Assembly: GCF_000346465.2 (NCBI RefSeq)
Contig: NC_034011.1
Span: forward strand, 15,003,339-15,067,338
DNA from: Prunus persica
Taxonomy: Eukaryota > Streptophyta > Magnoliopsida > Rosales > Rosaceae
Reading direction: 5' to 3'
DNA length: 64,000 nt
Part shown: positions 33,645 to 45,065 of the stretch, piece after piece
How the letters are laid out: every line of letters begins with the position of its first letter
Position numbering within the stretch: position 1 is the stretch's first letter
Notes under the pieces: model-generated
The model's input: the letters and a program-made list of their open reading frames with translations, nothing else
Database searches by the model: none
What the model was told of the DNA's origin: nothing
Program-made: the position numbers and the translations under genes

Positions 33645-33790
33645 ATTCGGGGCAGGTATGGGAGATAGTCCCCCGATGGGGATGGGTAGGGGGATTCCCC
33701 GAAACCTATTAAAGGGGGATGGGGACGGGGGTGGAGAGCGGGGATGGGGATGGTATTGTCATACCCAGCCCTTACTCGACCCATTGCCAT
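33645..33790. repeat. G-rich tract with G-quadruplex potential
   Basis: Many runs of 4-6 G on the plus strand (GGGGATGGGTAGGGGGATTC, AAAGGGGGATGGGGACGGGG). It sits inside CACTA-2, between the Helitron and the right subterminal region. Confidence 0.7.
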
Positions 33791-34497
33791 CCCTAGGTTA
33801 GGGTTGGAGAGAGTATACTAGGGTTTCTGGAAAGAATAACAAGCACCAAACTCATGTTTGGTGAAAAAAAGAGTGGCACGCGAAAAAACCTCAAGGGAAA
33901 AAATTGGATTTCACGGCGAGCACGCCAATGATGGTAATGGCATGCATAAAAAAGAATGCCATAAATGGTATTACGGCGCACGTTGCTGGCACGCCATAAC
34001 AAAAATCAGTGCACGCCGTTAAAAATAGAGGAATTTTTTTTTTACGGCGCCCAATATATGCCCTCCATAAATACTTGATTTTCTTGTAGTGTGCATTGTT
34101 CTTTGATCCAGCATATGTGATGAAAATTTTCTAATTCCTTTTATTTTTGGTTGTTTAATATTTTCATGTTCTTTTACTATAATTTATGTTAAGTGCTATT
34201 ATCTTTTCATGAGTTCAATTGTATTTTTCTCATTGTTAAGAACTGGCTCAGCACTTTTTAATTTATAAGAACCGATATTGAGCAGTTCAATTTTTCTAAA
34301 AAATCATTAATAAAAGACAAATATTGTAAAATTAAATTGATTTTAATTTCTTAATCTTCTGATTAAAGTTTCTCTGTGATAATTTTAATCAAGTTATAAT
34401 TTGGATTAAAGAGTAAAAAACATGTCTTTCTTAAAGAACTGAATTTTCGTGCATTTGAATTTCCATCACTAATTCGATCTTAAACTCAATCTCAACA

Positions 34498-34772
34498 GTA
34501 TTCAAATCAAATTACATTTTTATTTTTGTTGTCACCTTTATTTTGGTACGTTTACTTGCTTCTTTGTGTTCAAAACTTTCACTATATGCTCCTTGAATAT
34601 ACAATACTTGGACTTTGCAACAAGTTTTTGGGTAATAATAATCTTGGAAGTCCAAGTATCCTATCCTCGATGAGCATTTAGGAAAAAGTTTGAACACAAA
34701 GACGCAATTAAACATACCAAAATGAAAACGACAACAAAAGTGAGAAGGTGATTTGAATTGGATATTATAGAG
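34498..34772. mobile_element. Fold-back MITE or long hairpin
   Basis: About 120 bp arms are imperfect reverse complements: TTCAAATCAAATTACATTTT ... CTTTGTGTTCAAAACTTTC on the left, and AAAGTTTGAACACAAAGACG ... GTGATTTGAATTGGATATT on the right. The centre (CCAAGTATT/AATACTTGG) also pairs. No coding content. It could be a MITE or a source of small RNAs. Confidence 0.65.
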
Positions 34773-35385
34773 ATTGAGTTAAAATTGGAATATCAATGAT
34801 AAAAATACCAAGGCATCAAGGTTTAATTCTTTAACAATGCGTTTGGATGAGGGAAATAAACTTGCGATTTTGACAAAAATTAGAATTTCTAAATTGACAT
34901 GAACCAATTCCTGTGTTTGGATTAAAAAAACCATAGAAATTCCGCGTGGGAAAAAACATGGAATTTGGAGATCATAAATCTTAACTTTAAATTCTATTTA
35001 GTACCCGTTTGGCATTGTGATTTGGGATAATAAGTGATTTTAAAAAAAATTTAGGAAGCTCAGCCTGTTTGGTAACCTAAGAGAAAATCACTTGTTATTA
35101 AAAATTGTTGTGTGAGAAAGCAATAAAGGAAAGCAGCTAATGAGCTGCTTTCATTTTCTGATTATGCGGCAATCGGATTTGAGAAGTGCTGGGTTTTAAT
35201 GAATTTTACAAACTTCCAAAAATACCCCAATTTATTTTCACGCTTTCTCTTCTCTTGGTGCGTCGTCTCCTTCCTATCCTGGTTCCTCTTCACGCCTTCT
35301 TTTCATAGAGATCACTCCTCTCCTTCTCTTCTACATCCTAAGCTCGTCTCGTATAGGCTGTAAACAACTGAAATTTCATCCGACC
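34773..35385. other. Upstream region of the serpin fragment, with MITE-like pieces
   Basis: Contains GCGTTTGGATGAG and CCCGTTTGGCATTGTGATT, phrases common at plant hAT/MITE ends, but I could not pair the termini. 35225-35385 is CT-rich and leader-like, ahead of the serpin start. Confidence 0.35.
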
Positions 35386-35400
35386 ATGCGCACAGCAACA

Positions 35401-35763
35401 ATGGATCTAAGAGAAAGCATCCGCAACCAGAACGACGTCGCTTTGGGACTGACCAAGAAGCTACCTCAGACTAAGGGCAAGGAATCGAACCTGGTCTACT
35501 CGCCGCTGTCCATTCACATGGTGCTCAGCCTGATCATCGTCGGGTCGAAAGGCCCCACACAAGACCAGCTGCTCTCCTTCCTCAAGTCTAAGTCCGCGGA
35601 TCACCTCAACTCCTTCACGGCCGAGCTCATCTCCATCATCTTCTTCGACTGGTCCCTGAGCGGTAGGCCCCGCTTGTCATTTGCGAATGGCATTTGGGTC
35701 GACATGCCTCTTCCTCTCAAGCCTTCTTTCAAGCATGTGGTGGACACTGCTTACAAGGCAGCT
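35401..35763 (+). pseudogene. Serpin (serpin-ZX-like) N-terminal fragment
   Basis: Plant serpins are serine/cysteine protease inhibitors of about 390 aa. Here about 121 residues match: MDLRESIRNQNDVALGLTKK, then NLVYSPLSIHMVLSLI, GSKGPTQDQLLSFLKSKS, RLSFANGIWVDMPLPLKPSF and VVDTAYKAA. After 35763 the sequence is unrelated up to the hAT insertion at 35841, and no reactive-centre loop or later exon is seen after it. An in-frame ATG also exists at 35386; the one at 35401 fits the family start. The frame is intact, so truncation rather than point decay ended this gene. Confidence 0.85.
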
Positions 35764-35840
35764 CCCTTGCTCTTATACTTGTCGTGGTTTTGGTCGCTGG
35801 CTTATAGTGAAATAAAAGTCTCCAACTTTATTATTATTAT

Positions 35841-38800
35841 TAGGTATGTGCGGTTATACCCAAAAAACCAAAAATCGGCGGTTTCTGACCCTTTGTTCCG
35901 GGCGGTAAACCGCTATGATCGGAAAGTCAACGGTGGTCCGGTTTTTATTACCGAGCCGAAGCGTCTCAGACACGGAAGCAGTATCAAATTTCCCCAAACC
36001 GCCGGTTACCGACCGAACCGATATATGTATATTATTTATTAATTATTATTTAAATTACACATGTTAGAATTTGATTGGTTATAATGGAGAGTTCTATGGG
36101 ATTATACTAGAACCGGCTACACATAATCACCTGAACTCTTCTTCTTCGCCAAACCCTTCGATCTCTATCTCATTTTCAACTCATTTTAGCCAAACCCTTC
36201 AAACCCTCTCCTCTCCGGTCGTTCTCTTCTCTCCTCTATTTCGATCTGGCGACATCTTCGCCTCTGTGTTAACGAGGTCTTCGCCTCCTCTTGTTCTCGT
36301 TTCTCCTCTCCTCCGATCCGATATCTGGTAAGAAAAAAAAAAGAATTGGATTGCCTCTCTGTCCATCTCTTTTTCTCTTCTTTTTTCTCTCTTCTTTCTT
36401 ATCGCCACTCTCTTTCTCTCTTTATGTTTCTGTAATTGCTAATTTGTTAGTTTGTAAAGGATGAAATTAATTAGGGTTTTATTTAGGGTTTGTTTAGGAT
36501 ATGAATTGGGGATTTTCGAATAGGGGTTTCTGTTAAGTGGGGGTTTCGATATTTAGGGTTTATGTTAGAGTTTTTAGGGTTCTGTAATCTGTATTAGGGT
36601 TTTTTTTTTTTTGGTACATATTGTTTCTCTTAATTATGGACAGAGAGCTAGTGTGAGCTCCTGCTGCTGCTTTTGTGCCAAAGCTTAAATTCACGTATAA
36701 ATCAAAATCACAATTGAAGCATAATTTGAAATTGAAAGAATCTGTTTTTGTTTTGATTTGAAGCTGCTGGTGTTTTATTTATTTATTTGTGTTTATGTTT
36801 TTGTAGCCGCTGGTTGGTTAGGTTTTGTATGAATATATTGGTGTGAGAACATGTTGTTGAAGCTACTGGTTGGTTAGGTTTTGTATAAATATATTGGTGT
36901 GTTTTTATGTTTTTGTAGCTGCTGGTTGGTTAGGTTGTTCTTGTGTTTCCTGTGTGTAGTCTGCTGGTTGGTTAGGTTGTGTGTGATTGTTTTTCGTTAT
37001 GGTGTCTTTTGTTTTTAGGATAAGATGGAGTCTGGCCAATCCAACACTAATGCCTCAGGATGTGAACAGAACCCCAATCCCAATCCCAAATAGAAACAGA
37101 AACCGAAACCCAATCACAAGTAGACTCAGGTATCGTGGGAGGGAAGAGGAAACCCCCAATATCTGTGGTGTGGCAACACTGCAAGAAAGTCCACAAGAAA
37201 GATGATAATGGGATCAATAAGGTACTTGCAGTTTGCAACTATTGCAAATTAGAGATGCCGGGTGATTCTAGGAAAAATGGGACAACCGGTATAAGAAATC
37301 ACCTAGAGAAGAGATCCAAGCTCTCTCCTCTTTTTGAGAGTGGAGATAGAACTCAATCGATCTTGACAAATGTCACTATGCGCGGTCAAGCTCAATTGGT
37401 TCCCCACACCTTTAATCAACAAAGGTGTGAAGCCAAATGTGTGAGGTATGTCATTAGGGATGAGATCCCTTTTAGGCATGTTGAGGGTGGAGGGTTTAAG
37501 GAGTTTGTGTATGAGTTAAACCCTAAGTTCAAGATCCCTAATAGACAAAAGATAGCTGTGGAGTATGGGATTTGTTTTTAGTTGAGGAGGCCAAAATAAT
37601 GAGTGTGATAGGTAATCACAGGGTAAGTATCACAACTGATACTTGGACTTCGATCCAAAACATCAACTACATGGTAGTCATAGCCCATTTCATGGACAGT
37701 GAGTGGAATTTGCATAAAAGAATTATCAATTTCACAAAGATCACCAGTCACAAGGGTATTGACATAGGCAAGACTTTATGTGCATGCTTGAATGCTTGGG
37801 GGATTGAAAAATTGTTTACCATTACGGTTGACAATGCTTCGGCAAATGATGGGCCGGTTGTGTATGTGAGAAATAGGATGAAGGATTTCAATAACCTTTT
37901 GCTTGATGGGAAGTATTTGCACTTGAGGTGTGCATGTCATATCCTTAACTTGATTGTTAAGGATGGGTTGAAGGAGCTTCTTAGCTCAATCGAGGGGATA
38001 AGGAATTGTGTAAAATATATTCACTCATCCCCATCAAGGTTAGATTCTTTTAGGGACCATTCCTTGGAGATGAGAATAGATGGGATGGCAAATGTGCCAA
38101 TGGATGTGGCGACAAGGTGGAATTCAACCTATAAAATGCTTGATTGTGCTTTCAAGTACAAGATCGTGTTCAATAGGATGGCGGCGGAAAATGTAGCTTT
38201 TCAAGCTTACTTTGAGGAGATAGATAAGGATGGGATGAAGAGAGTGGGTCCTCCGAGTAATGAAGATTGGGAGAAGTCAATCTCATTTGTTCACTTTCTT
38301 AAGAAATTCTATGACACAACCTTGAAACTAAGTGCAACCAAAACGGTTACATCCAATATAATTTTCCATGAATTGGTTAGTTTACAAGTTGAGATTGAAC
38401 TCAAAATGAGTGATTCTAGAGATGCGATCTTGCAAAGGGTGGCTTCATCAATGAAGAAGAAGTTTGACAAGTATTGAGGGAGTTTTGAAAATGTGAACAA
38501 GATGATTTTTGTAGCATTAGTGCTAGACCCAAGATTTAAACTTCAAATGCTTAAGATAAGCTTCCAAAATCTCAAGGCCGAAGATAACAAGATAGATGAG
38601 GTTGTGCGTGAAGTGAGAACATGCTTGTTCAATTTGTATAATGAGTATAGAGGGGCGGATGGCTTAGTGAGCCAACCAATGAATGAAGGCGAAGATGAGA
38701 ATGTTGGAAATGATCTTGAAGGCTATCATGATGTTCAAACCAAAATGTTTCATCAACTTGTGCAACAAAGGAAGGAGGAACAACTTGTGGAAATATCCAA

Positions 38801-39954
38801 TGAAGTGGATAAATACTTGACCGACCCTTTTGAAAACCCTTTTACCAAAGGTTTCAAACTCTTGAATTGGTGGAAAGGCAATGAGAGTAGATATCCAATT
38901 TCAAAGATTGCCAAGGATATCTTTACAATCCCAAGCTCAACCGTTGCTAGTGAGAATGCCTTTAGCCTAGGCAAGAGGATTGTTGATCCTTTTAAAAGTT
39001 CATTGACACCTAAAATGGTAGAGGCTAGTACTAGTGATTGGCTTAGGGCGGATGAATTTTGCTTCTACAAGGAACCAACGGATGAAGAGCTTGCATTCTA
39101 TAAAGAACTTGAAATACTTGAAGCAAGTAAGACATAATCTACTATTTTGTTTTAAATAAATTATGTTTCTATCTTCTTTTTTTAACATTCATGTTTGGTT
39201 TTTCAACATAATTTACTTGTTTTGCTTGTTTTTTTACTAGATGTGGCCGGTACTCAAACTTCTACAACACTACCTCCTCGATTTGATTCCACATTATCAT
39301 TACCTACTATTTGAGACTCATCAAATTTTGAGTTGTGAGAGACACCATGGTTTGTTTTGTTCCACAAACTTTGTTGTAACAATTTAAGTTTTCATTGCAC
39401 ATTTCATATTTGGGTTGTAATTAATTTTAAATATTCTCATTGCACTTCATTAATCATTTCATATTTGGGTTGTAATTTAATTTTAATTACGTTTTCATTG
39501 CACTTCATTTTCTATTTGGGTTGTAACTTATTAAAGTTTTCATTGCACTTCAATTTGTATTTGAGAGTTGTAACTTCTTATTAAGTTTTACTTATGTATC
39601 ATAATTCGATGATATGATATGATGCTTGATAATCAAAAGTTTTGAATGACAAAAGTTAGGTGGCCTAAAACTAGTATAAACAAAGGTTTGAAAGTTGAAA
39701 CAAATGGCGTGAAACTAAAAAGGCTTTAACAAATTGGGCAAAATCTGCAAAACAGGGCTTGAAACTGAAAACAAATTGGGCTTCACGGTAAGCCCACAAC
39801 TGAACTGAACTAGCCGACATTGCGGTTCAACCGTAGTGCGGTAAACCGCAACCTGTGAAACCGGTTGCGGTAGGCAGAATGTTCATTCCGAAGGGTGTCA
39901 GATGGTAACTGGTTGCCGTTGATCGGTGCGGTAACCGAACCGAAAACAGCACTA
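35841..39954 (+). mobile_element. hAT copy 2, complete with 8 bp target duplication
   Basis: Starts TAGGTATGTGCGGTTATACC and ends AACCGAAAACAGCACTA (opposite strand TAGTGCTGTTTTCGGTT). Flanked by ATTATTAT on both sides (35833-35840 and 39955-39962). It carries a leader exon with donor near 36330 (TATCTG/GTAAG), a leader intron and the transposase. It is inverted relative to the copy in CACTA-2. Confidence 0.93.
37025..39137 (+). pseudogene. hAT transposase, RICESLEEPER-like (copy 2)
   Basis: The ATG at 37025 (after TTTTTAG/GATAAG) opens a frame that ends at a TAG near 37091 in a CCAATCCCAATCCC repeat; the BED zinc finger (KRKPPISVVWQHCKKV, CNYCKLEM, GIRNHLEK) is read in another frame from about 37126. 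A 1 bp deletion near 37555 shifts the frame again; core motifs continue at 37572-38477. An in-frame TGA (38475-38477, FDKY*GSF) separates the C-terminal dimerisation region (NWWKGNESRYPISKIAKDI, IPSSTVASENAFS), which ends at 39137. The domain order is typical of hAT: BED, RNase H-like core, dimerisation domain. The TGA is shared with copy 1; the frameshifts are not. Confidence 0.88.
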
Positions 39955-39962
39955 ATTATTAT

Positions 39963-40337
39963 TATCATTATTTTTTGCTGCAAGTGATTTGTCTAGAAAT
40001 GAATGTATTAGAGAAACTGCGAAGTTTCTTAGAGGTCAAACTTAAAGCTAACCCACACCCCCTATTGGTACTTCAATAACAATGTAATTGAGACATGTCA
40101 AAGCAGGACGCATCATAATTACCTTCTAAATAGACCTTTCTGATGACCATTTCAATGTGTGGAAAAGGGATTTCCATGTAGGAAGCAATGTGTACAGCAG
40201 ATGTCAAGTGGTTGCTATGGAATGGCTAGTTTTAGAGGTTTATGAATCTTCATTCCATGAACTAATTGGATATAATTTCGTTTCTGTTTTTCTTAGTCTT
40301 TTGATTGTATTGTCATTTTAAGATAGTTGATAAATGC
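39963..40337. other. Spacer, no gene seen
   Basis: AT-rich, no coding pattern and no serpin sequence after the hAT insertion. It ends at the presumed left LTR of the gypsy element. Confidence 0.35.
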
Positions 40338-40991
40338 TGATTGTGGGAGTAAGTATTTTCGTCTCCAATCACAGCACGCCATGTGGAAAAGAAGATTATC
40401 TCTTAAATTAATTAATTGAACCAGTTTATCTAGCTAATTAATTAATTGGGATAAATATATGAATTAATATGATATTATCATTAATTCATATATTATCCTA
40501 ATAAAGAGAAGATAATATCATTAATTCAGATATTATCTTCATAAAAAGAGATAATATCATTTAATTCAGATATTATCTTCATAAAAAGAGATAATATCTT
40601 TAAATCATATATTATCTAAGTCCAACTCGATCCCTACGAATTTGGGTAGAGAATAAACTCATCATATTCTCCATGAAACCCTAGCCCCGATGCTCCTATA
40701 AATAGACGACCCCATTCATCATTCAAGGTACATCTAAACCTACATCTAAACCTACTCGTAATACCCGAGAAAAATACCTGAAGCTCTCTCTCCCTCTCCA
40801 CTCTCCATATTTTCTCCACACGGCTCCGGCCACCACACACGGCTCCGATCGCCCAATTCACACCATACATACAACTGCGTACCCTTTGCTTAGCTATTGT
40901 TTTCCTATAAACACTCTAACTGACTTAGGCATCGGAGGGCCTTTGGCCAACACCCCGGGGTGTGGTCTATTTACTCAAATCTTTTTTTACA
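40338..40991 (+). mobile_element. Probable 5' LTR of the Tat-type gypsy element
   Basis: Starts about TGATTGTGGGAGTAAG and ends about TTTTTTTACA. Holds a TATA box (TATAAATA, 40697-40704) and, near its end, the phrase CTTAGGCATCGGAGGGCC, of which a relative occurs near 57930. At 40480-40615 there are four inverted/tandem copies of a GATAATATC...TAATTCA unit that could fold. The boundaries are inferred; no partner LTR was found. Confidence 0.55.
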
Positions 40992-41158
40992 GGAATCGAG
41001 GCAGAGAGAGAAGGAAGATCGAAGGTTGAAGGATCTAGAAGCGAATATTCTCCCGCGAGATTATTTGCACAAACATTTGGTGCTTTCATTGAGAGCACAA
41101 GTTATACTCAACGCGTGCCGAAGCCTTCCAAACAACCACGTTTGGAAGCTAGGGCACG

Positions 41159-43513
41159 ATGAGCAAAACTACCACGATGTCTCAATTCGTGACGGCCCAA
41201 AGCTACTCCTCCCATCCCGCGATTGACATGGCGGCTCCATCGCCTCTCACCGCTATGAACCCTGCAACAAACCCTTGTTGCCACACCACAGCAGCCACCC
41301 CATGTGACTGGAACCATCGTGCCACCCACCGGACTAGCAACTAGGACCACATCACCGGCTTCTACCATCGTCGTACCATCTCAAGGCCCCCTGGCTGGAT
41401 CTAGCCACCTTCATAGTACCGTTGTCAAGCATGGTGGAACCTCACATCAAAGTGGGCTCACTACCACCGCCAACTTTGGCCCAATCTTGGAGCAACTTCA
41501 AGCATTCCCTCCATTGCCTCCACGCTTGACGCATGCTCCCACGTACACATCCAATGAAACCCTAGCTCGTGTGCAATTGGGCTCCACACATTTCTCTCCT
41601 CTTTATCCACGAAGTCAAGTAGACCTTAATCTGAGCGTTGACCAGCTAACTCAGAAAATGGACGACCAAAACAATTTGATGAAGCAGCTCCTCAACCAAA
41701 TAAACTTGGCTCAAAACCTTGGCCTTGGACAATAGGGCGAAGAGAGAAGGATGGATGAACTCGCCGATAGGCAGTTCGATGTGTACCAAGCAGGTCGAGT
41801 AAGAGTAAGTAGACAAGGAGATGCATAACAACGCGATCAGCTTGCCGACATGTCGCAAGCATTTGCAAGCCATACTCAGAGCAGACGAAGTCTCCCATCC
41901 AGATTGAATTTAAAGACCAACATGCTCGATAGGCTGGGCCTAAGACCTAACATCCATGCTCGCTTAGGTCTGTAGGGAAATGTTCATGAAAGGCTAGGCT
42001 CCCAGGGATGTCAAACTGACAACCATCGCAACGAGGATCGTGAAGAAAGGCACCTAAGCCATCCGCCCCTCTATACTTATTGTGTGGGTTACCAGGTTGA
42101 CCTCCGCTGCCTGCTCGCAGAGAAATATTCACGAAAGGCTAGGCCCCCAGGAAGGTCAACCTGGTAGCCCACACAATGAGGACCGTGAAGAAAGGTGCTC
42201 CACTGCTCGCTCTCGAAGAACCAATTCTCGTCGCCAAGTTACAGAAAATCCTTAGCAAACGCAGTCTACCAACATGCCGCCTAGGTAGCGCAACCAAGAA
42301 GGTCGACCCTCGCAAACCAATGAAGAAGTCAATCAGCATCAACTAAATCGCGAAGGTCATCAACGTGATCGACCAGGCATGTGTGCAGAAGAAGTTGAGA
42401 AGCTTGTGAATAACCTACTTCAAGACTTAAAGATTGGCGAAAATTTTGAAGATGCACTACGTGTTGAGGTAGACCCAGCAAACTCCTCACATTGCACAGC
42501 TGAAATCGAGCAAGCTGCTCACTTGAAACGATTCTCAAAGCCATATGCTTCAAAGGGGATTCCGATCTCGAAAGCCATCTGAAGCATTTCAAGAGTCTTA
42601 TGATCCTCTACAAAGCTGAAGACTCGCTAATGTGCAAAGTGTTTGCAATGACTTTGCGAGGAGCAGCTCAGGATTGGTTCCATACCCTGCCATCCGGATT
42701 AATCAGCAGCTTTAAAGAGCTTACTTACGTCTTCACTAAAGAATACACTTCTTATCGGACGATAAAGAAGAACCCTGACTACCTGTACAACCTGCGCAAG
42801 AAGCCCTACGAATCCCTTCGAGATTACATCAAGAGATTCAAAGCAGAAAAGGCCAACATCGTAGGGTGCGATGACCGAATTGCATCCTCTGCATTCAAGA
42901 AAGGTCTTCCAGCAGAACATGACTTATACCGCGAGCTGACTATCACTCCTAGCCAGACTCTGGCAGAGGTCTTCATGACTGCGGAAAGCTACGCACTCTG
43001 GGATGACGATTGAATCGTCGCAAAGAAGTCCACTGAGTAGGAAGATCGGCCGACCAAGCGGGCAGACCAAAGAAGAGACAGGCTTGGCAGCAGGGACAAG
43101 GACAAAGACAAAGACAGGTAGTGCCCATAAGGAGACGCTATGACAAAAGAGAACTACACCAAGTTCTTCATCCTTATACATCAAATTTTAGCCCAAGTAA
43201 AGGACAAACCTTGGTAAAAAGACTGCCACCCTTGAAAGGAGATCCGAATAAAAGGGATACCAGAAAGTATTGTGCTTTCCATGCGACACACGGGCACAAT
43301 ATGAATAATTGCTTTGCTTGGAAAGCGCACCTCGAAGAATTCGTGAGAGAAGATCACTGCACGGAGTTCATCAAGAAGCAGGCCATCCAGCAGATTAAGG
43401 ACCGCGATACCGCCAAGGAGCCACCCCAGAAGGTCATAAGGATTAACACAATCCTAGCCAACTCCGAGGAGTCCGGACTGACCAAGAAAGAAAAGAAAAG
43501 AAAGATCAAATAA
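41159..43513 (+). pseudogene. Tat gypsy gag region
   Basis: Pro/Thr/Ser-rich start (41304-41735) and a degenerate stretch, then the Retrotrans_gag core at 42600-43013 (GAAQDWFHTLPSGLI, PYESLRDYIKRFKAE). A CCHC-like zinc region follows at about 43262-43380 (YCAFHATHGHNMNNCFAWK). Several stops and frame changes divide it (for example after DDD at 43010). Confidence 0.75.
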
Positions 43514-43559
43514 GCCACCATGATCTCCCAGATCCCTACTAGTCTCCCACTGTGATCGG

Positions 43560-43935
43560 CTTCCAAAAGAAAGATCTAATCGGCCTTGATCAACCACACA
43601 ACGACGCCCTTGTCATCAACATTGAAATTGCTCAGGCCATGGTTGACCGAATCCATGCAGACGAGGGCAGTGCAGCCAACATTCTACAATTGGTAGTCAT
43701 CCAACAGATGGGCTTATAGACAAAGATCAACAAATCAGCCAAGTCGCTGACTGGCTTTAATGGCACAACAACGGTTACCATGGGCATAATAGATCTCGAC
43801 GTATACTCCCCACCTGTAATCAGCTCGCAAACATTCTTAGTCATTGATGAAGTCGCACCATACAATGGCATTCTGGGCAAACCATGGATCAGCAAGATCA
43901 ATGTCGGCACCTCCGCCACACATCAGTTATCCAAT
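43560..43935 (+). pseudogene. Tat gypsy protease region
   Basis: Reads LIGLDQPHNDALVINIEIAQ, a TAG-interrupted middle, LTGFNGTTTVTMGIIDLDV and YNGILGKPWISKI. This is the retropepsin-like region of plant gypsy elements (the NGILGRPW-type motif is clear). At least one in-frame stop near 43718. Confidence 0.65.
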
Positions 43936-44289
43936 CCCTGGGGGCGGTATCGGCCAGATCAACAGCGATCAGGCAATGGCGAGGAAATGCTCAGCTCAAG
44001 GGCTGAAGAGAAGCAAGCAAACATAGTTCCTCCCTATGAATTAGGCATATCTAAAGGGAGTAAAACAAGCAGAGGAGAAAGCAGATCCCCTTCTTGAGGG
44101 CCGAGCAAACCAAAGAGGAAAGGGAATAACTACTCCCCAATAGCAATCAAAGAATTAGGACCAAGTCGAAGGAATCCTTCTGGAGGTCTCTCCTGAAGAA
44201 GGATGGAAGCCCGAGGAGGACGTTGAGCTAGTACCCCTTGATCCTAACAAGCTAGAGAGAAAAGCGCGGATCGGCTCCCTCCTAAGCCA

Positions 44290-45065
44290 GGAGGAAAAGG
44301 CAGAGCTTGCAGCCTTTCTCTAGAACAACAAAGACGTATTTGCATGGTCACTATCCGACATGCCTGACATCAATTCCCAAATCATCTGCCATTGCCTACA
44401 CATCAACCCAGCTATCAAGCCTGTAGTGCAGAAGAGATGTAATTTCGCCCCCTTGATCGACAAGCTTCTAGCTGCCGGTTTCATTGAAGAAGTCTCCTAC
44501 ACAGAATGGCCGGCAAACATTGTTCTAGTAGCAAAGAACGACAAAGGCCTATGAAGAATGTGCGTCGACTACACCGACCTCAATAAGGCGTGCCCTAAAG
44601 ACAACTTTCCACTGCCAAGAATTGATCAGCTCTTCGATTCAACTTCCGGCAATCAACTGCTAAGCTTCATGGACGCCTACTCCGGCTACAATCAAATCAT
44701 GATGCATGAAGACTACAAGGCAAAGACCTCCTTCATCATCGAAAGAGGTACATACTGCTACAAAGTCATGACCTTTGGGCTGAAGAACACCGAAGCAACC
44801 TACCAAAGGCTGGTGAACAAAATTTTCAAGGGCAAGACTATGGAGGTCTACATAGACGACATGTTAGTCAAAGCTCTTGAGTGAGCAGACCACATCAAGA
44901 ACCTTGCCGAGGCATTCAGCCGACTCCGAAAATACAACATGAAGTTGAACCCAAGCAAATGCACGTTTGGAGTCTCGTCCGGCTGATTCCTAGGATACTT
45001 AGTCACCCAAAGAGGAATTAAGGCACATCTAAATCAAATCAAGGCTATACTCAACATGAAGTCAC
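44290..45065 (+). pseudogene. Tat gypsy reverse transcriptase
   Basis: RT core with MDAYSGYNQI, TFGLKNTEATYQRLVN and the catalytic box VYIDDM. Nonsense codons: TAG at 44321 (before NNKDVFAWS), TGA at 44552 (GL*RMCVDYTDLN, where Trp is expected), TGA after KALE at 44882, and TGA in SSG*FLGYLV. Between about 45078 and 45170 an unrelated insert of about 95 bp breaks the connection to the next block (45187, MGRVAALNRFLSR). Confidence 0.85.

Larger units (their letters stand above)
26266..34091. mobile_element. CACTA-2: non-autonomous CACTA element, 7.8 kb
   Basis: Termini CACTACAAGAAAAT (26266-26279) and ATTTTCTTGTAGTG (34078-34091) form a 14 bp inverted repeat, bounded by target duplication TGC (26263-26265 and 34092-34094). 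Subterminal DNA (26280-26560 and 33880-34080) is rich in ACGGC / GCCATAAAA / GGCACGCC motifs, different from CACTA-1, so this is another family. No CACTA transposase is present. It carries a nested hAT copy, a papain-like protease fragment, a Helitron and other unassigned pieces. Confidence 0.93.
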
